Shown: positions 1 to 11,800 of the stretch, piece after piece
Layout: each line of letters opens with the position of its first letter
How positions within the stretch are numbered: the stretch's first letter is position 1
Assembly: GCA_028386065.3 (NCBI GenBank)
Contig: JAKUCV010005490.1
Location: 72,438 to 136,437 of the forward strand
Source: Turnera subulata
Taxonomy: Eukaryota; Streptophyta; Magnoliopsida; Malpighiales; Passifloraceae
Length of the DNA: 64,000 nucleotides
Direction: 5' to 3'
Notes under the pieces: generated by a model
The model's database searches: none
What the model saw: the letters and a program-made list of their open reading frames with translations, nothing else
What the model was told of the DNA's origin: nothing
Program-made: the position numbers and the translations under genes

Positions 1-160
1 AGAAGAAAGCAGCAGCCATCGAACGTCGTACCTGAACTACGAAGCAACTAAAGCTACGGGATGAAACCCCGCAGGCGAGGGGTGAGTCCGAAGTGCTCAC
101 CGACGAAGGATAAACAGAGATACATAATCAACCGTAATACTTTCTGTTAGTAATATGCCC
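1..160 (-). mobile_element. Gypsy LTR fragment, inverted
   Basis: This stretch closely matches, on the opposite strand, the LTR segment at about 7290-7385 of Gypsy-B. It also matches 62370-62490 in the same orientation. It carries the conserved stem-loop GGTGAG-N9-CTCACC at 81-101. It is cut by the window edge, and its inner limit is approximate. Confidence 0.75.
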
Positions 161-657
161 AAAAGCCAATCAATGGATGATTGCAGTCATGTATATACAT
201 TAAGGTTATTCCAATAAATATGATTATGAGATAATCGCTTGCACATATTTATAACCCTAGAATATTTTGTATTCTTAAATGTCCCTAGTCGATTATTATT
301 ATGGATGGGTTGTAATAATAAATTAAGACTAGCGTATGTTAAGAATTGTATGAGATACGAATTCTACATACGGGTACAAGTTAGAGAACTTGTGGACTGG
401 ACCGACCNNNNNNNNNNNNNNNNNNNNNNNNNNNNNNNNNNNNNNNNNNNNNNNNNNNNNNNNNNNNNNNNNNNNNNNNNNNNNNNNNNNNNNNNNNNNN
501 NNNNNNNNNNNNNNNNNNNNNNNNNNNNNNNNNNNNNNNNNNNNNNNNNNNNNNNNNNNNNNNNNNNNNNNNNNNNNNNNNNNNNNNNNNNNNNNNNNNN
601 NNNNNNNNNNNNNNNNNNNNNNNNNNNNNNNNNNNNNNNNNNNNNNNNNNNNNNNNN
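161..657. other. Unassigned sequence with assembly gap
   Basis: 161-407 is AT-rich and shows no convincing gene; it may belong to the LTR of the copia element that follows. 408-657 is a run of 250 Ns, so the structure cannot be followed across it. Confidence 0.6.
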
Positions 658-1583
658 TACACAGTTAACTCGGGGATCAAGAAACTAAGATTAAACATAT
701 ACGAGATTGACGTTTTCCATGTCTCGGTTTAATCTTGATAATGGGACGAAAGGACGATGACATGTTCCGAGGCATATAGAATCAGTACTGATCTTGTCGT
801 TCGGGTAGCAATGATGTGTTGCTAGACGCCGCTCTTTGCTTATAATTGTAAAATGAGATTTTACAATTATTTCTGAACATTACAAGTGCCTACAGGGTCA
901 CACACATAGAACCATTGATTCGAGCAGGTGGTTGAACCATGGTTGAACCGTGGTTGAACCGGTTGTGGTTGGACCGTGGTTGGACCAGGGTCGCTTTGGG
1001 CTGGTTTGATTCAATGATTGTCAGAATTATTGAGCCAGACCTGGTGCAGTGATGTGTAATCCCATTAGCACTAGTGGAGACATGATTGGACAAAAGGCTA
1101 ATCATGATGGCCAAGTGTGTTGGCCATTGTCTAACACTTTTGTGAGTGGGATTAGTGGGTGTGAATAATCTGATTAGGGTGTGCTCATTTTTCTATGCCA
1201 TCAGATTTTTCAGACTTGAGAGTGAAAGGTTTCTTTTTTGAAAAAGAACACACTCACAACCATTCTTTGAGAAAAGAAAATAGAACACATCAAACACCAC
1301 ATAGCTCCTGGAAATTCGTAGCTAGCACCACGGTTCGGGAGTGCTCGGGTTGGAGATCGTGAGACGGTTTTCGGCTGTGATCGACGGTTCGTGTGGATAC
1401 CGTAGAGGGGCGGGATTTCTGTCCGGCTCTTGCTGATTCGGTTCTTCAGTTAGGTGAAAGATCCTAACCGTTTCAGGTATGTTTGTTTTGTTGTTCGGTT
1501 TAGTTGCTTCACATGGATCCTCCAAGGTTTTCGAGTCTTTTCGCTGCTCTTGATTGTCAAGTTTGCATGCCCGGATACTTACA
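658..1583 (+). mobile_element. Probable 5' LTR (3' part) of Copia-1
   Basis: The right border is set by the ending ...ACTTACA at 1583, followed at once by a primer-binding-like TGGTAGCGGAGC. The left border is not determined and may lie in or before the gap. No second copy of this LTR is present because the element is truncated on its right side. A short GGTTGAACC/GGTTGGACC repeat lies at about 930-990. Confidence 0.5.
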
Positions 1584-1584
1584 G

Positions 1585-1597
1585 TGGTAGCGGAGCC
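1585..1597 (+). other. Copia-1 primer binding site
   Basis: TGGTAGCGGAGCC lies immediately after the LTR end. It resembles the initiator-tRNA-Met-type binding site of plant copia elements, whose usual form starts TGGTATCAGAGC. The same 12-mer follows the LTR of Copia-2 at 14681. Confidence 0.65.
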
Positions 1598-1889
1598 TCT
1601 TGTGAAGCTCTAAACCGAATTTGGTGCATATATTGATATGTTCATCTTAATGTGTTTGATATGATGAGTTCATTTTGGTATATGTGATATGTTGAATTCA
1701 TTTTGTGTATATGTGATATATGTTGAGGTTGGTTGTGTCAAAAGGTTTAGACAACAAGCACATGATTGGTATGTGATATCAATCAAGAGGTTCTTGGCAG
1801 TAAGTCGAAGGGGTTCGACAAAAGGAAAATCGATTGTCGGTTTTCGTAAGGAACGATGGTCGTTCTAGTGCATCGAGGCTAGAACNAGA

Positions 1890-2160
1890 ACATCGATGTT
1901 CAATGGTTGAACATCGATGTCCACATGAGTTTTGGCCTTGGCAGAAGTCTGAAACATCGATGTTCAGTAGGGAACATCGATGTTCAAGACTGAAACATCG
2001 ATGTTTAGGGGCTATACATCGATGTTTAAAAGTACTGCCATGAAATTTGAATTGGCAGAGGTCTCCAACATCGATGTTCAAGTTTGAACATCGATGTTCA
2101 TGAGTCCTACATCGATGTTTAAGGGTTAGAAATCGATGTTTAAGGGTTAGACATCGATGT
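1890..2160. repeat. Phased ACATCGATGT array in Copia-1 leader
   Basis: Eleven copies of the 10-bp palindrome (one is AAATCGATGT) start at 1890, 1911, 1954, 1974, 1995, 2016, 2068, 2088, 2109, 2130 and 2151. Within clusters the step is 21 bp, or 20 in two cases. The array lies between the primer binding site and gag. An N at 1886 sits just before it. Confidence 0.9.
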
Positions 2161-2323
2161 TTAAAACTACTGCCTAATTCTAGGACTTTCAGAACCTTCC
2201 GCCGTTCAGCGGGACCGCCGTGCTACCTCTGCGTAGCGGCTTATATTGCATATGATGCATTGTTATTGTATATGAGATATATAATTTGTGAATTACATGC
2301 ATGACATGTGTGGATACAATTGT

Positions 2324-2568
2324 TGACAAGTATTCATCATTGTTTAGATCAACATTTGGTAGGTTTTGCCAAAGTAAGGTGCCAATGTTTATCCTAGCAA
2401 GATGTGATGGAATAATTGTTATGCATGGAAACAATTGTTGATATAAATATTAAGTTCTTAGTTGCCTTCCATGATAAGCACTCATTATTGCTTAGATCAA
2501 CATTAGGTAGGTTTTGCCAAAGCAAGGTGCCTATGTTTATCCTAGCAAGGTGCGATTGGATAATTGTA
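2324..2568 (+). repeat. 148-bp tandem duplication in Copia-1 leader
   Basis: Two similar units start at 2324 and 2472. Each contains TTAGATCAACATT, GGTAGGTTTTGCCAAAG and TTTATCCTAGCAAG. They are diverged at several positions, so the duplication is not recent. Confidence 0.8.
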
Positions 2569-2923
2569 ATTGTAATATCTGAATTGCTTATTGTGGGTTT
2601 GGACTTAACTAGGTCATCTTAATAGGATTAAAGACTTAGAGGCAAAGAGTTGAGTAATGTATATGAGATAGACAAGAACAAGTGTTGTTCGCTCAACTAT
2701 CTAAGAGTTACATGAGATGTAATTGACAAGAGTTGTCTACCTAAATAGCTATGATGTAGGCGATCAACCAAAGCTGACTTATATTGTAGTGAAATATGGA
2801 TCTTGGCCTACTCATGATTATTTTTTTTCATAGTAGGAGCATCATTTAATAGAATTTCTTGTTAAATGATTTATGTATACATGACTCTTATTTGTGTGAG
2901 TTGATCTTTGTTGTAAAGCTACC

Positions 2924-5455
2924 ATGGCACAAAACACAGGTACACTATCATTGCGATCGGTCCTTGAGAAGGAAAAGCTGAATGGGAATAATTTCCTAAA
3001 GTGGTATCGTAATTTGAGGATTGTCCTCAAACAAGAAAATAAGCTGTATGTCCTTGAAGGGCCTGTTCCGATTGAACCGGCGCCTAATGCTCCTAGGGCA
3101 GAAAGGGATGCTTACAAGAAGCATCTTGATGATGCATTGGATGTCGCATGTCTTATGCTAATAGCCATGGAATCTGGGCTTCAAAAGCAACATGAGAACA
3201 TGGGGGCGTTTGATATGATCGAACACCTAAAGATGCTCTTTGATGAGCAAGCAAGACATGAGAGGTATGAGACCTCTAAGGCATTGTTCCAATACAGGAT
3301 GGCAGAGTCATCACCCGTGAGACCTCATGTGCTCAAAATGATTGGTTACATTGAGAGCCTTGAGGGTCTTGGTTTTCCTTTGCAAAAGGAGTTGGCGGTT
3401 GATTTAGTCCTGCAATCGTTGCCGGACAGTTTCAGCCAATTTGTCATGAACTTCAATATGAATCTTCTTGATAAATCGTTGTCTGAGTTGCTTAACATGT
3501 TGGGAACAGCTGAGCAACAAATGAGGGCAAACAAATCCAACATTTTGATGATTGGAAAAGGCAAAGGAAAGGGTAAAGCAAAGTTCAACAAGAAGAAGAA
3601 ATGTGCCAAAAAATTTGGTGCATGTGCTTCTTCTTCTGACCACGTGCTGAAACCCAAGGGTGGTATTGCAAAAGAAGGACATTGTTCCCATTGCAACAAA
3701 CCGGGCCATTGGAAGCGCAACTGCCCTGTTTACCTTGAAGAGGTAAAGAAGAAGAAGGGAAGTGAGACTTCCACTTCAGGTATTTTCGTTATAGAAGCTA
3801 ATATCTCTATCTCTGCATCATGGGTATTAGATACCGGATGTGGTTCTCACATTTGTGTAAATGTGCAGGAACTAAGAAAGAGTAGGAGATTGGCAAAGGG
3901 TGAGATAGACCTACGCGTTGGAAATGGAGCAAGGGTTGCTGCATTAGCCGTAGGGACTTATTATCTATCTTTACCGAGTGGTTTGGTTTTGGAACTTGAT
4001 GATTGCTATTATGTACCTACTATAAGCAGGAATTTGATTTCTGTTTCTTGTCTGGACAAGAAAGGCTTTTCATTTGTAATAAAGAACAAATGTTGTTCTA
4101 TTTATTTCAATGATATTTATTATGGTGGTGCATATTTGAGCAATGGTTTGTATGTTCTAAACCTAGAAACGCCAATCTATAACGTTAATACGAAGAAGGT
4201 TAGAATGAACGATTCTAATGAAACCTACCTTTGGCATTGTCGTTTGGGCCATATAAACGAGACTCGTATTGCTAAACTCCATAAAGATGGAATTCTAGAC
4301 TCATTTGATTTTGAATCATATGAGACATGTGAGTCATGTTTATTAGGCAAAATGACAAAGGCTCCTTTTGCCGGTAAAGGTGAGAGAGCTTCGGACTTGT
4401 TAGGTCTAATACATTCTGATGTATGCGGACCTATGTCTACACAGGCTAGAGGTGGTTTTCAATACTTCATTACATTTACTGATGATTACAGTAGATATGG
4501 CTATGTGTATCTTATGAGACACAAGTCAGAATCCTTTGAAAAGTTCAAAGAGTTCAAGAATGAAGTACAGAATCAACTCGGTAAAAGTATTAAAATGCTT
4601 CGATCTGATCGAGGAGGTGAATACTTAAGCCGAGAATTTCTTGATCATCTAAAGCAATGTGGTATAGTATCACAGCTAACTCCACCAGGTACGCCTCAAT
4701 GGAATGGTGTATCTGAAAGGAGGAATAGAACCTTGTTGGACATGGTTCGTTCTATGATGAGTCAAGCTGACCTTCCTTCTTCATTTTGGGGACATGCATT
4801 ATTGAGTGCTGCATTTACACTTAATCGTGTTCCATCTAAATAGGTTGAAAAGACACCACATGAGATATGGACCGGGAAGCGTCCCAATTTGTCTTTTATG
4901 AGAATTTGGGGCTGTGAGGCTTACGTGAGACGTGAAGCATCAGATAAACTCGGCCCTAAATCCGACAAGTGCCTCTTTGTAGGATACCCTAAGGAAACAA
5001 AAGGGTATTACTTCTATAATCCCACCGACCACAAAGTGTTTGTTGCTCGGACTGCTATTTTTCTAGAAAGAGAATTTATTTCTAGAGGAATCAGTGGGAG
5101 AAAAATAGAACTCGAAGAAGTTTGAGATCTAGAGGCTGAGATGGAACAAGGACAGGAACCACAAGATGTTGTGGATGAGAATCCTGTACCTATAACACAT
5201 GGACCGCGTAGGTCGGATAGGATACGGTATGAGCCTGAGAGATATGGATTTCTTATGACTCATACTGGAGATGTGATGCTCATAGATGAGGATGAGCCTA
5301 CTTCCTATCAGCAGGCCGTTACGGGTCCTGACTCTAACAAGTGGCTAGAAGCCATGAATTCGGAAATGGAATCCATGTATGAAAACAAGGTATGGACCTT
5401 GGTTGATCCACCTGAAGGGGTAAAACCCATAGGGTGCAAATGGGTCTTTAAGGAA
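2924..5455 (+). pseudogene. Copia-1 gag-pol, truncated at RT
   Basis: Ty1/copia polyprotein. An open frame of 639 codons begins with a Gag region. It continues with a CCHC zinc knuckle (CSHCNKPGHWKRNC, about 3687-3725), an aspartic protease with DTGCGSH (about 3832), the integrase zinc region (H..H and CESCLLGK) and the integrase core (HSDVCGPM, with D and E further on). A TAG at 4841-4843 and a TGA at 5123-5125 interrupt the frame. The coding stops right after the KWVFK motif that opens copia reverse transcriptase, where sequence of the Gypsy-B LTR begins. RT, RNase H and the 3' LTR are absent, so the copy cannot be autonomous. ATG 2924 is the first Met of the Gag-like sequence. The clade was not determined. 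Confidence 0.9.
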
Positions 5456-6455
5456 TGAAAAGAAAAAAGGGAAGAGGGAGGGGTTGCCGCGACCTCACCA
5501 CTCGGCACCCTCCACCACCGTGAGCCGCACGCAGCACTACCGGCAAGCGCGACCGACCGCCAACACACCGCCCGCGTTCGTCTCCTTCCTCACGACGACG
5601 CTCCCTTCGCTGCAGATACGTCTACCCGCGTCGACGCCTCACTCGCCAGCTTCTCCTTGCCGCGCCGCCACCATACCGTGGAGACAACCCGACGAGGAAA
5701 CCGCCTGCTGCATCTGCCGCCGCCGTCTGCAAGCCTCAGGTCGCCGTCATCGCGCCTCCTCCACCTCGTCGCCACCCTCGCCCGGTAGACGCTGCTCGAC
5801 GTCCGCCTCCGCAACTCTCGGCAAGGTGAGCTCGGATTGATGGACCCGGATAAGATGTGGGAACGGGCAGGTCGACCCGCATGTACAACGGGTCGCAGGC
5901 TTGGGTTGAGACCATGGGCCACGCGGGTACTGGGCCAAGTTGGGCTCGGGCCTGTAGCTAATCTGGGTCCTGACTTGGGCCTGGGTTCCTGGTTTGGTGG
6001 TCTGGGCTGGGTTTTGGACATGGGCTGCATAGTAAGGCCCAGTCCGAAATAAAAGAAAAAAGAAAATAAATTCTGGAATGAAGAAAAATAATAAAAATAA
6101 ATAAATAATTATATTGGTATATTGGAATAATTTGGAAAATATATGGATATTAAATGGGAAATAATTACTTTGGAATATATATATATATATATATGGTAAA
6201 TAATAATAATTTTGGAAAGTACATACTTAAGGAAAATCAAAATGGAAAGGGTATTATCAAATAAATACGTACCGGAATAATAACCGGGTATCAGTAAGGA
6301 ATTTTTGACACCTGTAATTAAATGGTGAATTATGACGATAATGGGAATAACCCGGGGAAGTACCGAGTAGGACCAGTAATTATTTTTACGGCTTACAGTA
6401 ATAGTCGAGCATTTGCATATCATCTTATATGTGCATAAATTGTTGTTTGATATAG

Positions 6456-6534
6456 GAATTGATAACGAGCAGTACCCTGAGGAGCCTGAGCCGGAACACT
6501 TCGAGGACTATCAGGAATAGGAAAATCGGCTAAG
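6456..6534 (+). other. Exon-like segment conserved in gypsy LTRs
   Basis: A 79-bp segment is preceded by TTTGATATAG (acceptor-like) and followed by GTGAGGATAAGTAA (donor-like). It recurs at 25776-25854 and, more diverged, at 63606-63681 (+) and 63210-63134 (-). One frame gives a short acidic peptide containing DNEQYPEEPEPEHF and then a stop. The block EQxPEEP or GQFPEEP is retained in all copies. Function is unknown; splicing is inferred only from the border sequences. Confidence 0.45.
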
Positions 6535-7291
6535 GTGAGGATAAGTAAATATTTATATACTGTCGTAGTACCAAGTTGCTGTTGTGTTATATGCTTGAAT
6601 AATTCTTTATGGCTGTGAATAGTTGTTGTGAGATGAATTTAATTGTTGTTTGATGCCGTTGATGTTGCTGAATTGATGCTGCTGTTGATGTTATTGATAA
6701 TGTTAGAAATGTTGGTATTGGTAGGTTATTATTGTTGTTGTTGGCTGTGAAAATTGTGAGAGTGGAGTACCGAGGGTACTAGTTGAATAAGTTTGTATTA
6801 TCCAGATGAGCGGAGAGGCTGTGGGCCTGCTCGGGATAATGAGAGAATGGAGGATAATAGAAATTAAGTAACTAGGAACAATAAAATTGGTCACACTTAG
6901 ACATCTAGTAAATCACAGTTAAATGTTGGAATAGCCAGATGGTAGTCTTACTTTTATGGTGCTGGGGGAGAATGTGCTTGGGGTCTGCTCCCTGTCTGTA
7001 CCAGTTTTTATTTTAGGCGTTGGGGGAGAGTGTGCTTGGGGTCTGCTCCCTGTCTGTGCCAGTTTTACGTGGAGGTACCAGGGCGGGGTCCACGGGCTAG
7101 CTAGCTTGACTACCAGGCGACGACCATCATTTAACTAGTGATAGGGGCCCTGATAATAAAATTGGTGTAGCGTGTCTAGAATCACAGAGTGTGTTATTTA
7201 AGGGTTCGTATGAACCTTAGGTAATTGTTGTTGATGTGACTTGGATTATCTATGGTTGTTGTACATGTATATTTGCTTATGAATTTTACCT

Positions 7292-7312
7292 GGTGAGCAC
7301 TTCGGACTCACC
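7292..7312 (+). other. Conserved LTR stem-loop
   Basis: GGTGAG pairs with CTCACC around a 9-nt loop. Equivalents lie at 81-101, 26611-26631, 62448-62468, 27190-27213 and 56564-56587. In the last two, the loop is different and the stem is two base pairs longer (GGTGAGAC/GTCTCACC). Confidence 0.65.
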
Positions 7313-7666
7313 CCTCGCCTGCGCGACCTGGTCGCGTAGGTTGATTGTGCGTAGCTCAGGTACGTTCGAGGCAAGCTGTGGCGCACCCTCTGCCAGGCCC
7401 GGATCCATCCTGCATTGCATCATGTTTATACTGTTGTCTATTGCTGTGTTGTATTAAGACTTCCGCTGCTTGCATTTTATAACTCTATGGATTAATGCTT
7501 GTTGTAATAATGTTCCCGAGCCGGGACAAGTACGGTTGATGTATTATGTACTTTTAATGTATTAATTCTGTTGGTTGTGATATTTACCGCTGTGGTTACT
7601 GTAATAGTAAGTGGTCCCACGTGTTTACTGTGCATAACGGTAAATACGGATCGGGGCGTTTTATTT

Positions 7667-7681
7667 TGGTAGCGAAGCAGG
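7667..7681 (+). other. Gypsy-B primer binding site
   Basis: TGGTAGCGAAGCAGG begins a few bases after the LTR end and resembles the tRNA-Met-type primer site of plant gypsy elements. Confidence 0.55.
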
Positions 7682-7780
7682 CTGTAGGTCATTGGTTGTT
7701 ATTTGATTGTTTGTGCATATCCTGCTCTACATGTTATAAATATGATACTCATGCATACATCTTCATATAGGTAGGACGAG

Positions 7781-8890
7781 ATGGATCCGGCTGAGGGACA
7801 CCAGCATGCCGCCCAACAGCACTTGGAAGAGGACCAAGTGTCACTCGGTCAACCGCATGCCTACATGGACGAACCACATGTCTACGATGGGGTACCGGGT
7901 ATGCCATACCAGATGTCCTTGCAGATGATGCACATGATGACCCAGATCCTTCACCGACAGACAGCTGGGGGACCAGTCGAGGACCCTGTTTTTACCAAGC
8001 TATCTGAGCTTGGAGCTGAGCCTTTTTTGGGAGCGACTGATCCTCGTGAGGCAGACGAGTGGCTACGTCAGATCGCCAGGGTAATGCTTAAGATCAAGTG
8101 CACGACCGACCAGTGGGCGAACTATGCCGCTTCTCTTTTCCGTGAGGAAGCAGCAACCTGGTGGGAATCTACCACAAGAGACCTGCCGAAACCAGTGGTG
8201 ATGCCATGGGCTGAGTTCACGGCCATGTTTAAGGACAAGTTCATTACTGAAGAATTTTAGGAGCGCATGCAGTGCGAATTCCTGGAATTGCGCCAGGATG
8301 GTATGACCGTGACGGAGTACGAGAAGAAGTTTGATCGCCTATCCCTGTATGTTGGAGATCTGGTAGCAAATACCAAATCCAGATGCCAACGTTTCTGGAG
8401 AGGTTTGCATCTTGACATCCGAGATGTCATAGGATGCAAGGATTTTGCTGGTTATCAGGACATGGTAAGGGATGCTCAGTAGTCCGAAGTTACCTGGCGT
8501 GATCAACAGGAGTATCGCCGGAAGAGGAGTGCACCGCAGGTTCCACCTAGTCAGAACAAGAAGCCATATGTACCTGCCGCTAGTGCACCTGTAGCTGGAC
8601 GTGGACAGTATCAGCAGATGACCTATGGACGTGGTTGGACTAACAACCACGGAGTTTTGACTGGAGGATGGAGTGGACCTGGAGTGACTAGTTCTGGAGA
8701 TAACCGCTTCCGACGTCCCATATCATCAGTCAGATGCTTTGAGTGCAATGAGTTGGGATATTACCGTTATGCACGCCCCAAGCTTGGGAGAGTCAGTAAC
8801 TCTGCACCGGCTCCAACAGTTCAGGCCTCTGTGGCTAGTGTGCCAGGTGGATCTAGAGCACAGGGACAAGGACAAGGTTGTGGTCGTGGG
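7781..8890 (+). pseudogene. Gypsy-B gag, decayed
   Basis: Ty3/gypsy Gag of the retrotransposon gag family: a capsid-like region (EADEWLRQIARVM, WANYAASLFREEAATWWE) is followed by a basic, Gly/Gln-rich part and a zinc knuckle. The frame beginning at ATG 7781 is interrupted by TAG at 8258-8260 and TAG at 8480-8482, and continues in the same frame after each. The knuckle CFECNELGYYRYARP has lost its His (Tyr instead) and its last Cys (Arg instead). Both stops are explained by a single C-to-T change in CAG. It forms one reading frame with the pol that follows. Confidence 0.88.
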
Positions 8891-11800
8891 AACCCTTCCG
8901 CAAGGACCCAATCTGGAGCTAACCAGAGCACAACAGTTCCTAGAGCTTTCGTCATCACCGCAGAAGAGGACCCTGATGCTGCTCAAGTCATAGCAGGTAT
9001 CTTTACAGTATATGGTAGTGTTGCTTTCACATTGATTGATCCTGGAGCTACACATTCCTTTATAGCTTAAACCTATGCTATGCAACATAATTGTGAAGAT
9101 ATATCCTTAGAAAAACCAATGAGGGTTAGATTACTCGCAGGCATCATAGTGAGGCTAGATAGAGTTTGTAAGGATGTGCCGCTAGTGTTTGAGAACGAAA
9201 CCTTTCCTGCTCGACTCATTGTCATGAACATGGGAGGATTTGATATAATCCTAGGCATGGATTGGTTGTCGAAGTATCAAGCTTTGGTGGATTGCCGAGC
9301 TAAGCAAGTGAGGTTGACATCCGCCGAAGATCGGTCGATTGTTTTGTCCGGAGTCGGGAGAACTACAACCACATGTAGGATCTCTGCTACCCAGGGCTAC
9401 GGAATGAAGCAACATGGTCCAGATGCTTTGCTGACCCACATTCTAGGCGGAGAGACACAAGACCCTACCCCGGAGGATGTATTAGTTGTGAGGGAGTTTG
9501 TTGATGTTTTCCCAGATGATCTACCAGGTTTGCCACCCGACAGAGAGTTTGAGTACACCATCGAACTTGTACCTGGAGTTACATCTATCTCGATGGCACC
9601 ATACAGGATGGCACCAACAGAGCTTCAGGAGCTGAAGAAGCAGCTAGACGAACTATTGGAGAAAGGTTTCATCAGACCTAGTACCTCACCATGGGGTGCA
9701 CCAGTCTTGTTCGTGAAGAAGAAGGACGGTAGTCTGCGTATGTGTGTAGACTATCGCCAGATCAACAAGGTGACAATCAAGAACAAGTACCCGTTGCCGA
9801 GGATTGATGATCTTTTCGATCAGCTTCAAGAAGCAACACTGTTTTCAAAGATTGACCTCCGATCGGGCTATCACCAGATTAAGATTTCGGAGAAGGACAT
9901 ACCGAGGACAGCTTTTTGCACACGGTATGGCCACTACGAATTCACTGCGGTACCTTTCGGTTTGACCAATGCACCAGCAGTATTCATGTGCTTGATGCAC
10001 TTGGTCTTGAACGAGTTTTTGGATAAGTTCGTTGTGGTCTTCATCGACGATATCCTCTTCTACTCCAAGAGCAAGGAAGAGCACGAAGAGCATTTGAGGA
10101 TTGTACTTCAGAGGTTACGAAAGAAGCAGTTATATGCTAAATTCAGCAAGTGTGAATTTTGGCTTGGAGAAGTTTCCTTCCTCGGAATGTACTAGGCGGA
10201 GATGGAATAAAGGTTGATCCTGCCAAAGTTAAGGCTGTGTTGGAGTGGGAGCCTCCTAAGAATGTGTCCGAGATTAGGAGTTTTCTTGGCCTTGCAGGAT
10301 ATTATCGGAGGTTCATAGAAGGATTTTCCTTATTAGCCAGTCCAATGACTAAGCTATTGAGGAAAGAACAAGCTTTTGTTTGGAGCCCGGAGTCAGAGTT
10401 TTGAGGAGCTTAAGAAGAAGCTGACTACGACACCAGTGCTAACAGTACCGAAGCCAGGAGTGGAGTATGTGTTGTTTTGTGATGCATCAGGACTTGGTTT
10501 AGGAGCCGTGATGCAAGAAGGACGAGTGATCGCCTATGCCTCTAGACAGCTAAGGACTCATGAGAAGAACTACCCGACTCATGATCTTGAGATGGCAGCT
10601 GTGATCTTGGCTTTGAAGATTTGGAGACACTACTTGTTTGGAGAGAAGTGCCGAATCTTCACCGACCACAAAAGCCTCAAGTACATCATGACTCAGAAGG
10701 AGCTTAACCTGCGACAAAGATGTTGGGTTGAGTTACTTAACGATTATGATTGTACTATCGAGTATCACCCAGGGAAGGCTAATGTGGTAGCTGATGCTTT
10801 GAGCCGGAGACAATCGGATGATGCCTCCACTAGTTACTCGATGTTTTCACTTATTGAGTTAAGGAAATTGGGTGTTGACTTGACAGTGGATGATACAGGA
10901 GCCTTACTGGCACACATAAGTGTCAAGTCCAACCTAAGAGCATGGATAGTGGAGTTACAAGATGGAGATCCCGACCTGGTCAAGCTAAAGGAAGGAGTAA
11001 GGAGTGGAAAAGAAGACAAGTTCCGTATAGCCGATGATGGAGCATTGATGATTGGGAAACGGGTATGTGTACCCAATGTTAGTAACCTACGTAGTCAGAT
11101 CCTGGATGAAGGTCATATGACGCCACATGCGATGCATCTTGGAAGCACCAAGATGTATCAGAACCTGAAGAGCCATTTTTGGTGGCCTCGTATGAAGAAG
11201 GATGTAGCAGAGTATGTCGCTAAATGCATTACTTGCCAGCAGGTGAAAGCTGAACATCAGGCTCCAGCAGGCAAGATGAGATCGTTGACAATACCGGAGT
11301 GGAAGTGGGAGATGATCACTATGGATTTTGTGATTGGTTTGCCGATGACTCGGAGGCAGCATGATGCTATTTGGGTCATCATTGACTGATTAACAAAATC
11401 GGCTCATTTCCTCCCTATTCACCAGACTGATACCATGGACACACTGGCGAGTAGGTATGTTGCTGAGATTGTGAGGCTACATGGGATTCCGAAGTCTATA
11501 ATCTCAGACAGAGATCTCAGGTTCACCTCACGATTCTAGAAGAGTTTACAAGCTGCTTTGGGAACCAAGTTGAGTTTCAGCACTGCTTTTCATCCTCAGA
11601 CGGATGGACAGTCTGAGAGGACCATACAGACACTGGAGGACATGCTTAGAGCTTGTGCACTTAACTTTAGTGGGAGTTGGGATAAGTACCTACCCTTGGC
11701 TGAGTTTGCATATAACAACGTCTACCATTCCAGCATTGGTATGCCACCTTTTGAGGCTCTCTATGGAAGGAAGTGTAGAAGTTCGGTATGTTGGGACGAA

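Larger units (their letters stand above)
5456..7664 (+). mobile_element. Gypsy-B 5' LTR, 5'-truncated
   Basis: The sequence is nearly the same as 12972-13223 plus 25028-26983, which together form the rest of the 3' LTR. About 570 bp of the LTR start is missing at the junction with Copia-1. It contains a 58-bp tandem duplication (units from 6963 and 7021), TA repeats near 6178, the block GGGCCCTGATAATAAAATTGG near 7145, and a conserved stem-loop at 7292. The LTR ends near GGGGCGTTTTAT, just before the primer binding site. Confidence 0.85.

Noticed and set aside
1834..2043. ORFs rich in repeated EHRCS/HRC or NIDV peptides in the palindrome arrays (also 13739-13936, 21331-21750, 24081-24278)
   Set aside because: They only translate the ACATCGATGT repeats. 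The 21-bp step is a multiple of 3, but the 73-bp step is not, so frames break between pairs. No conserved start or domain.
5590..6030. Arg-rich ORFs in the gypsy LTR (also 12650-13090, 13006-13350)
   Set aside because: They lie in GC-rich or purine-rich LTR sequence, are not kept between LTR copies, and show no domain.
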